A DNA stretch of 5,303 nucleotides from Thiolapillus brandeum (GTDB lineage Bacteria > Pseudomonadota > Gammaproteobacteria > Chromatiales > Chromatiaceae), in the NCBI GenBank assembly GCA_011051425.1, contig DRLF01000226.1, positions 1 through 5,303 of the forward strand, read 5' to 3'. This document shows, piece after piece, positions 1 to 5,303 of this stretch. The position numbers were made by a program, and so were the translations under genes. Below the pieces are notes generated by a model. That model saw only the letters and a program-made list of their open reading frames with translations, had not been told where the DNA came from and did no database searches. Position 1 is the first letter of the stretch. The number at the start of each line of letters is the position of its first letter.

Positions 1-12
1 AGCCTGAGTTTC

Positions 13-849
13 ATGAATCTGTGTGGTTATGAGGTTGGGCTGGATCGCCCGTTCTTTCTCATCGCAGGCACCTGTGTGGTCGAGAGTCTGCAGTCTGCGC
101 TGGATACCGCGGCAGCCCTGAAAGAAATCACGGCAACGCTGGATATTCCTCTCATCTACAAGTCATCCTTCGACAAGGCCAACCGTTCTTCCCATGAAAG
201 CTACCGTGGTCCAGGCATCGAAGAAGGCCTGAAGGTACTGGAGCAGGTGAAGAAAGATCTGAACCTTCCGGTACTCACGGATGTCCATGAAGACACCCCG
301 CTGGATGAAGTGGCGGCCGTGGCAGATGTGTTGCAGACCCCGGCTTTTCTGTGCCGGCAGACGAATTTCATTCAGCGCGTGGCTGCCCAGGGAAAACCCG
401 TGAACATCAAGAAAGGGCAGTTCCTTGCGCCCTGGGACATGACAAACGTGGTGGAGAAGGCGCGCGCCACCGGCAATACGCAGATCATGGTCTGCGAACG
501 TGGTGTTTCCTTCGGTTACAACACCCTGATATCAGATATGCGGGGGCTGGCAGTGATGCGTGAAACCGGCTGCCCGGTGGTGTTCGACGCCACCCATTCC
601 GTGCAGCAGCCCGGTGGGCTGGGGAAATCCTCCGGCGGTCAACGCGAGCATGTGCCTGTGCTGGCGCGGGCGGCAGTGGCAGCTGGCGTATCCGGTCTGT
701 TCATGGAGACCCATGAAAACCCGGAGAAGGCGTTGAGCGACGGCCCGAACTCCTGGCCGCTTGGGCGCATGGAAGAATTACTGCAAACGCTGCTGGAGCT
801 CGATGCCGTGGTGAAACAGCGTGGTTTCATCGAACAGGGACTGAGCTGA
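13..849 (+). CDS. kdsA: 2-dehydro-3-deoxyphosphooctonate aldolase (KDO-8-phosphate synthase), metal-dependent type
   Basis: This cytoplasmic enzyme condenses phosphoenolpyruvate with arabinose-5-phosphate to give KDO-8-phosphate, the precursor of the KDO sugar in the lipopolysaccharide inner core. The 278 residues cover a whole DAHP/KDO8P synthase TIM barrel. Family motifs seen are [11 protein letters not shown] (50-60), RGPGIEEG (65-72), TDVHE (89-93), PAFLCRQT (110-117), [10 protein letters not shown] (131-140), [11 protein letters not shown] (192-202) and SDGPN (242-246). Cys21, His195, Glu232 and Asp243 fall at a constant offset of ten from the metal ligands of the Aquifex enzyme (Cys11, His185, Glu222, Asp233), so this should be the metal-requiring class rather than the E. 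coli type with Asn in place of Cys. The GPC motif usual around the Cys reads GTC here. The start is chosen because the N-terminus [17 protein letters not shown] aligns with the family start; too little upstream sequence is present to judge a ribosome site. It leads the eno-ftsB-ispD cluster. Confidence 0.97.
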   Translation: MNLCGYEVGLDRPFFLIAGTCVVESLQSALDTAAALKEITATLDIPLIYKSSFDKANRSSHESYRGPGIEEGLKVLEQVKKDLNLPVLTDVHEDTPLDEVAAVADVLQTPAFLCRQTNFIQRVAAQGKPVNIKKGQFLAPWDMTNVVEKARATGNTQIMVCERGVSFGYNTLISDMRGLAVMRETGCPVVFDATHSVQQPGGLGKSSGGQREHVPVLARAAVAAGVSGLFMETHENPEKALSDGPNSWPLGRMEELLQTLLELDAVVKQRGFIEQGLS

Positions 850-884
850 CCGGCCAGACTTTCGCATTCATACAAATTTGCTAA

Positions 885-2183
<1,299 letters not shown>

Positions 2184-2190
2184 TGATCTG

Positions 2191-2493
2191 ATGCCCTGGT
2201 ATTTCCGCCTGCTGTTCGTCATTCTGCTGGCCATGTTCGTGGTGCTCCAGTACCGGCTGTGGGTGGGGCAGGGCAGCATGGCAGAGGTCTATCGCCTGCA
2301 ACAGCAGATCGACCGCCAAAAGCAGCAGCTGGCTGAAATGAAAGAACGCAACGTGCGCCTGCGGGCGGAAGTCCAGAGCCTGAAAACCGGGCTGGAAGCG
2401 GTGGAGGCAAGGGCGCGAACCGACCTCGGTATGATCAAGGAAGGAGAAACCTTCTTTCAGGTCATCGAGCCCGAGACCGCCACCAGGCCATGA
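2191..2493 (+). CDS. ftsB: Cell division protein FtsB
   Basis: FtsB is a small bitopic inner-membrane protein of the divisome that pairs with FtsL and, with FtsQ, helps activate septal peptidoglycan synthesis by FtsWI. The 100-residue product has a short cytoplasmic start (MPWYFR), one membrane helix (about 6-20), the hallmark LQYRLWVGQGSM (19-30), and a periplasmic coiled coil rich in Gln, Glu, Lys and Arg (about 31-73). It ends with the diagnostic stretch ARTDLGMIKEGETFFQV (75-91). The start at 2191 is chosen by homology because it places the membrane helix almost at the N-terminus. It lies 7 nt after the eno stop without a clear Shine-Dalgarno sequence, so translation is probably coupled to eno. 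An in-frame ATG at 2152 would add 13 polar residues read from within eno and is less likely. The stop codon overlaps the start of ispD. This eno-ftsB-ispD order is common in Gammaproteobacteria. Confidence 0.95.
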   Translation: MPWYFRLLFVILLAMFVVLQYRLWVGQGSMAEVYRLQQQIDRQKQQLAEMKERNVRLRAEVQSLKTGLEAVEARARTDLGMIKEGETFFQVIEPETATRP

Positions 2494-3170
2494 GCTTCCA
2501 TGCCGTCGTTCCTGCCGCCGGGATCGGCAGCCGCATGGGTTCTGATACTCCCAAACAGTACCTGCGCCTGCTGGACAGGATGGTGATCGACTGGAGTATC
2601 CGGGCGTTACTGAGCCAGCCCGGTATCGAAAGCGTGACCGTTGCCCTGGGGAAGGAAGACAGGTACTGGCCCACTACCCAGAGCGCTGCTGACGCCGGCG
2701 TGAAAGCGGTGGCCGGTGGCGCCGAGCGCAGCCATTCGGTACTCAATGCGCTGCAGTCACTGTTGACTCACGCTGATGAGGATGACTGGGTGCTGGTGCA
2801 TGATGCCGCAAGACCCTGTGTCGGTGCTGCTGACATATCCCGCCTGATGCGGCTGGCGGCTGCCGGAACCGGCGGTCTGCTGGGGGTGCCAGTGCATGAC
2901 ACCATGAAGCGTACCGATGCTGATGGAAATGTCATTGCTACCGTCGAGCGGAACCAGCTCTGGCATGCCCAGACTCCGCAGATGTTTCCCCTGGGTAAAC
3001 TCCATCAGGCGCTGCGGGATGCGCTGGCTGCCGGGGTGGCGGTTACCGATGAAGCCAGCGCCATGGAGTGGTCCGGTTATCGGCCGCGTATGGTGGAAGG
3101 CAGCACCAGCAATATCAAGATCACGCGTCCTGCGGACCTGGAACTGGCCGGGTTTTATCTGGCAGGGTAA
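2490..3170 (+). CDS. ispD: 2-C-methyl-D-erythritol 4-phosphate cytidylyltransferase
   Basis: IspD joins CTP and methylerythritol 4-phosphate to give CDP-methylerythritol, the third step of the MEP route to isoprenoids (quinones, undecaprenyl carriers). The 226-residue protein is a complete single-domain nucleotidyltransferase. Motifs seen are the CTP-binding PAAGIGSRMGSDTPKQYL (8-25) with Arg15 and Lys22, AGGAERSHSVLNAL (75-88), VHDAARPCV (103-111), VHDTMKR (135-141), VERNQLWHAQTPQMFP (152-167) with Arg154, TDEASAME (186-193) and STSNIKITRPADL (205-217) with Lys210. These match the residues known to be catalytic in the E. coli enzyme. The ATG overlaps the ftsB stop as ATGA, with only a very close AGG upstream, so translational coupling is likely. 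IspF, normally encoded next and sometimes fused, does not follow; the 3' end instead runs 50 nt into the convergent tatD gene. No strong terminator is visible after the stop. Confidence 0.97.
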   Translation: MSFHAVVPAAGIGSRMGSDTPKQYLRLLDRMVIDWSIRALLSQPGIESVTVALGKEDRYWPTTQSAADAGVKAVAGGAERSHSVLNALQSLLTHADEDDWVLVHDAARPCVGAADISRLMRLAAAGTGGLLGVPVHDTMKRTDADGNVIATVERNQLWHAQTPQMFPLGKLHQALRDALAAGVAVTDEASAMEWSGYRPRMVEGSTSNIKITRPADLELAGFYLAG

Positions 3171-3927
3171 GCACTCTGCACACGTTTATGGTGGTCGTGC
3201 CGGCTATAGACTGCCGGCTCTCGCTGCGGATTTCACTCAGAACGTCCAGCACTTCAGGCAGATATTCCGGGCTGTTGCGCTGATACTGATGGGCCGCTCC
3301 AGGCATATCCGGCGCATCGGTTTCCAGTACTAGATGCTCAAGAGGCAGCTTTGCCGCCAGGGCGCGCAATTTGCTGGAGCGCTCATAGGTCAGCATACCG
3401 CCGAACCCCAGACAGAATCCCATGTCCATGTATTGCCTGGCCTGTTGCCAGCTGCCGTTGAAGGCGTGACTGATGCCGGACCTGACAGTGTATTGCTTCA
3501 GTAGTTTCAACACCTGCTCGTGGGCCTTGCGGGTGTGCAGGATGACTGGCAGTTCCAGATCCTGTGCCACCTGTAATTGCAGCTCGAACAGTTCCAGCTG
3601 GAGATCCTGGTCGAGGTCCGGGCGAAAAAAGTCCAGGCCGATTTCACCGATGGCGACCGGGCGCATCTTTTCCGCCAATGTCCGCAGCTGAGCCACCTGA
3701 GCGGTATTGTGTTCGGCGCAAAAGTAGGGGTGCAGGCCCAGTGCGGGGTAGACGTCCGTTTCCCCGGCGGCAAGATCCAGTATCTTTTGCCAGCTGTCCC
3801 GGGTGGTGCCGGGGACGACAAATCCCATGACGCCGGCGGCCCGGGCCTTTTCCAGTACCTGTTGCCGGTCCTGGTCGAAGGCCGGCATGTCCAGGTGGCA
3901 GTGGCTGTCGATGATTTTTTCATTCAT
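3121..3927 (-). CDS. TatD-family metal-dependent hydrolase (putative DNase)
   Basis: This is a TatD-family amidohydrolase-fold enzyme. Characterised members are metal-dependent DNases, some with 3'-5' exonuclease activity; the cellular substrate here is unknown. The 268 residues contain the expected metal ligands in order: DSHCHLD with His9 and His11, GEIGLDF with Glu95, VILHTRKA with His131, GISHAFNGS with His154 and LETDAPDM with Asp204. The family C-terminal motif TTTINVCRVL (244-253) is also present. After it comes an extra tail of about 15 residues ending PVPGPQDA, read from the strand opposite the end of ispD. The length is otherwise normal for the family (about 255-265). The start ATG lies 8 nt inside the end of cbbR, and a GGGAG sits about 11 nt upstream, so it is probably co-transcribed and coupled with cbbR. 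It resembles YcfH/YjjV-type members, but I cannot choose a specific symbol. Confidence 0.93.
   Translation of the reverse strand: MNEKIIDSHCHLDMPAFDQDRQQVLEKARAAGVMGFVVPGTTRDSWQKILDLAAGETDVYPALGLHPYFCAEHNTAQVAQLRTLAEKMRPVAIGEIGLDFFRPDLDQDLQLELFELQLQVAQDLELPVILHTRKAHEQVLKLLKQYTVRSGISHAFNGSWQQARQYMDMGFCLGFGGMLTYERSSKLRALAAKLPLEHLVLETDAPDMPGAAHQYQRNSPEYLPEVLDVLSEIRSESRQSIAGTTTINVCRVLTLPDKTRPVPGPQDA
3199..3218. repeat. Short GC-rich inverted repeat after ispD
   Basis: The hexamer GCCGGC occurs at 3199-3204 and 3213-3218, separated by 8 nt (TATAGACT), and could form a six-pair hairpin about 30 nt beyond the ispD stop. It lies inside the coding part of the convergent TatD gene and has no T-tract on either side, so it is at best a weak pause or terminator element. 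It may simply reflect codon content. Confidence 0.25.
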
Positions 3928-4852
3928 GGAGTATCAGGCTCCCTTCATCACGGATGAAATCCAGAAACGTTCTGGCGACGAGGCTCAGCTTGTGGTCCGA
4001 GGCGTGTACCGCAAACCAGTGGCGGCGCAGGGGAAAGCCCTTCACGTCCAGGACGCAGATCTTGCCACTGTCCAGTTCCAGGCGCAGGTTGTGTTCCGAC
4101 ATGACGGATATGCCCAGTCCCGCCATGACGGCCTGTTTGATCGCCTCGATGCTGCCCAGTTCCATATAAGGCTCCAGCACAAGGTTCTTGTCCGTGAACA
4201 GCTTGTCCATGGCCAGCCGTGTGCCGGAGCCGGGTTCACGCAGCAGAAAGCGTTCCTGCAGCAGCTGTTTGAGGGGGATGGCGCGTTTTTTAGCCAGCCG
4301 GTGACCTGGCGGAGCGATCACCACCAGGTCGTTGTCCAGAAAAGGCGTGGCTTCCACAGCCAGTTCTTCCGGAACCTTGCCCATGATCAGCAGGTCGTCT
4401 TCGCCGTCGGACAGGCGCTGCAGCACTTTTTCCCGGTTGGTGACGAACAGGCGTGGCTGCACCTCCGGATAGCGTTGTACAAAAATGCCCAGCAGGTGCG
4501 GCATGAAGTATTTGGCGGTAGTGACCACGGCGATGTGCAGTTCACCTTTCATTTCCCCCGTGAGGGAGGAAATCTCGCCGCCCAGCAGCTCCAGGCGGCT
4601 GAGAATGTCCCGGGACGCTTCCAGGGTCTTGCGGCCGGCCATGGTCAGCTGCAGTTTTTTACCCCGCTGCTCAAACAGGGGCAGGCCAATATGATTGCTG
4701 AGTTTTTTCACCTGCATGGAAACCGTAGGCTGGGTCAGATGCAGGGCCTCGGCGGCGCGTGTATAGCCGCCATGACGGGCCACCGCCACCAGAATCTGCA
4801 GCTGGCGCAGGGTGGTTGTGCGGGCGAGGGCGTCGGCAGAAAATCTTGTCAT
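3920..4852 (-). CDS. cbbR: LysR-family transcriptional regulator, probable CbbR (RuBisCO operon activator)
   Basis: LysR-type regulators bind as tetramers upstream of a divergent target and respond to a small metabolite. CbbR proteins activate Calvin-cycle genes. The 310-residue protein has an N-terminal winged helix-turn-helix (about 14-73) with the CbbR-like stretch TLRQLQILVAVARHGGYTRA (14-33) and recognition helix QPTVSMQVKKLS (41-52), a linker helix (about 74-98), and a two-lobed effector-binding domain (about 103-305). Stretches typical of CbbR are VVTTAKYFMPHLL (109-121), LLREPGSGTR (203-212) and GSIEAIKQAVMAGLGISVMSEH (233-254). The assignment to CbbR rests on these motifs and, above all, on its divergent position next to cbbM. 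The ATG at 4852 lacks a clear Shine-Dalgarno sequence, so a slightly different start cannot be excluded. Autoregulation from the shared 120-nt intergenic region is likely, as in other LysR pairs. Its stop overlaps the following TatD gene by 8 nt. Confidence 0.9.
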   Translation of the reverse strand: MTRFSADALARTTTLRQLQILVAVARHGGYTRAAEALHLTQPTVSMQVKKLSNHIGLPLFEQRGKKLQLTMAGRKTLEASRDILSRLELLGGEISSLTGEMKGELHIAVVTTAKYFMPHLLGIFVQRYPEVQPRLFVTNREKVLQRLSDGEDDLLIMGKVPEELAVEATPFLDNDLVVIAPPGHRLAKKRAIPLKQLLQERFLLREPGSGTRLAMDKLFTDKNLVLEPYMELGSIEAIKQAVMAGLGISVMSEHNLRLELDSGKICVLDVKGFPLRRHWFAVHASDHKLSLVARTFLDFIRDEGSLILHE

Positions 4853-4876
4853 AGAGAATAGTCTATCACGGCTATA

Positions 4877-4892
4877 TAAAATATTGATTTTA
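4877..4892. repeat. AT-rich inverted repeat, possible part of the CbbR site
   Basis: The arms TAAAAT (4877-4882) and ATTTTA (4887-4892) are perfect inverted copies around a 4-nt ATTG centre. A TNA-N7-TNA pair (TGA at 4885-4887, TTA at 4895-4897), the half-site spacing described for CbbR boxes, overlaps it. It is 76-96 nt upstream of the cbbM ATG, a plausible place for an activator. In AT-rich DNA such patterns can arise by chance. Confidence 0.4.
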
Positions 4893-4921
4893 CCTTATAG
4901 GAAGTTGAAGGCAGAATGCAC

Positions 4922-4946
4922 TCACTCGGTAGTTACTGCCGAATGA
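4922..4946. promoter_or_regulatory. 25-nt dyad-symmetric element upstream of cbbM
   Basis: The core TCGGTAGTTACTGCCGA (4926-4942) is symmetric about T4934 with a single T/G mismatch among eight pairs. Allowing one more mismatch, the symmetry extends to TCA (4922-4924) and TGA (4944-4946), giving 10 of 12 matching pairs. It lies 27-51 nt before the cbbM ATG, so it sits near the promoter or in the leader. It could be an operator for CbbR or another dimeric regulator. In RNA only the outer arms could pair, leaving a loop of about 7 nt. The binding factor is unknown. Confidence 0.5.
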
Positions 4947-4958
4947 ATTTTAATCAAC

Positions 4959-4963
4959 AGAGG
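4959..4963 (+). promoter_or_regulatory. ribosome binding site of cbbM
   Basis: AGAGG lies 9 nt before the ATG at 4973 and supports that start, which also matches the conserved N-terminus of form II RuBisCO (MDQSxRY). Confidence 0.75.
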
Positions 4964-4972
4964 TAAGTACCC

Positions 4973-5303
4973 ATGGATCAATCGAATCGTTACGCTGATC
5001 TCAGCCTGAAAGAAGAAGACCTGATTGAAGGCGGCAAGCATATTCTCGTTGCCTACAAAATGAAACCGGTGGATGGTGTTGGCTATCTGGAAGCTGCCGC
5101 GCATTTCGCTGCGGAATCTTCGACGGGCACCAACGTGGAAGTTTCCACGACTGACGATTTTACCAAGGGCGTTGACGCACTGGTTTATCACATTGATGAA
5201 GCCACGGAAGACATGCGTATCGCCTATCCCATGGAACTTTTCGACCGCAATGTGACCGATGGCCGCATGATGCTGGTTTCCTTTCTTACCCTGGTCATTG
5301 GTA
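4973..5303 (+). CDS. cbbM: Ribulose-1,5-bisphosphate carboxylase/oxygenase, form II (5' part, cut by window edge)
   Basis: RuBisCO fixes CO2 onto ribulose-1,5-bisphosphate to give two 3-phosphoglycerates in the Calvin cycle. Form II enzymes are assembled from large subunits only. The first 110 residues are visible, of about 460 expected, covering most of the N-terminal domain. The sequence follows Rhodospirillum rubrum CbbM closely and without gaps: [18 protein letters not shown] (1-18), [14 protein letters not shown] (44-57), [14 protein letters not shown] (59-72), [15 protein letters not shown] (83-97) and SFLTLVIG (103-110). Glu48, which completes the neighbouring subunit's active site, is present with Thr53 and Asn54. 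The final single base A is compatible with the catalytic Asn expected at 111. The gene is divergent from cbbR and probably under its control. The catalytic Lys residues and the rest of the barrel lie beyond the window, so intactness cannot be judged. Confidence 0.97.
   Translation, partial: MDQSNRYADLSLKEEDLIEGGKHILVAYKMKPVDGVGYLEAAAHFAAESSTGTNVEVSTTDDFTKGVDALVYHIDEATEDMRIAYPMELFDRNVTDGRMMLVSFLTLVIG

Larger units (their letters stand above)
4853..4972. promoter_or_regulatory. Divergent cbbR-cbbM control region
   Basis: This 120-nt non-coding region separates the two divergent starts and is markedly more AT-rich than the flanking genes. By family knowledge it should hold the CbbR operator, the cbbM promoter and the cbbR promoter. 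I do not see a strong sigma70 promoter in either direction, which would fit an activator-dependent cbbM promoter. It contains the AT-rich inverted repeat, a TNA-N7-TNA pair and the longer dyad listed separately. A small perfect palindrome, ATAGTCTAT, lies at 4858-4866 near the cbbR start. Confidence 0.7.

Noticed and set aside
1..12. A TGA at 5-7 that could be the stop of an upstream gene such as pyrG, the usual neighbour of kdsA.
   Set aside because: Twelve bases cannot identify a gene; a stop triplet by chance is as likely.
3803..4861. A long open frame (352 codons) on the plus strand opposite cbbR.
   Set aside because: It runs antisense to a well-supported LysR gene, has no recognisable domain, and its His/Gln-rich composition is what the reverse complement of this gene gives. 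It is a shadow frame.
4954..4966. A second TNA-N7-TNA spacing (TCA to TAA) near the cbbM ribosome site.
   Set aside because: It overlaps the Shine-Dalgarno region, where an activator site is unlikely, and short TNA triplets are frequent in AT-rich DNA.

Overview
The window is a dense, chromosome-like stretch of a Gram-negative bacterium. The best fit is a gammaproteobacterium with an autotrophic (for example sulfur-oxidising or symbiont-like) lifestyle. Three things point there: a KDO/lipopolysaccharide synthesis gene, the gene order kdsA-eno-ftsB-ispD that is typical of Gammaproteobacteria, and a form II RuBisCO with its own LysR-type activator. Genus assignment is not possible from the sequence alone.

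Left block, plus strand (13-3170): kdsA (KDO-8-phosphate synthase, metal-dependent type), eno (enolase), ftsB (divisome protein) and ispD (MEP-pathway cytidylyltransferase). They are packed head to tail: a 56-nt gap before eno, 7 nt between eno and ftsB, and an ATGA overlap between ftsB and ispD. This is a housekeeping cluster serving outer-membrane synthesis, glycolysis/gluconeogenesis, division and isoprenoid synthesis. The usual next gene, ispF, is absent.

Middle block, minus strand (3121-4852): a LysR-family regulator that looks like CbbR, followed with an 8-nt overlap by a TatD-family metal-dependent hydrolase. The TatD gene converges on ispD and overlaps its last 50 nt.

Right block, plus strand (4973 to the window edge): the first 110 codons of cbbM, form II RuBisCO. 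It is divergent from cbbR across a 120-nt intergenic region that holds a strong dyad-symmetric element, an AT-rich inverted repeat and a CbbR-like half-site pair. This is the classical arrangement in which CbbR senses metabolites and activates the CO2-fixation gene beside it. RuBisCO makes 3-phosphoglycerate, which enolase-linked central metabolism can use, but the physical link to eno may be accidental.

There are no tRNA, rRNA, CRISPR or mobile-element signatures. All genes look intact except cbbM, which is cut by the window edge. I do not see a clearly new system. The points most worth a second look are the dyad upstream of cbbM, the TatD tail read antisense through the end of ispD, the cbbR-tatD coupling, and the insertion of a carbon-fixation locus where ispF usually sits.
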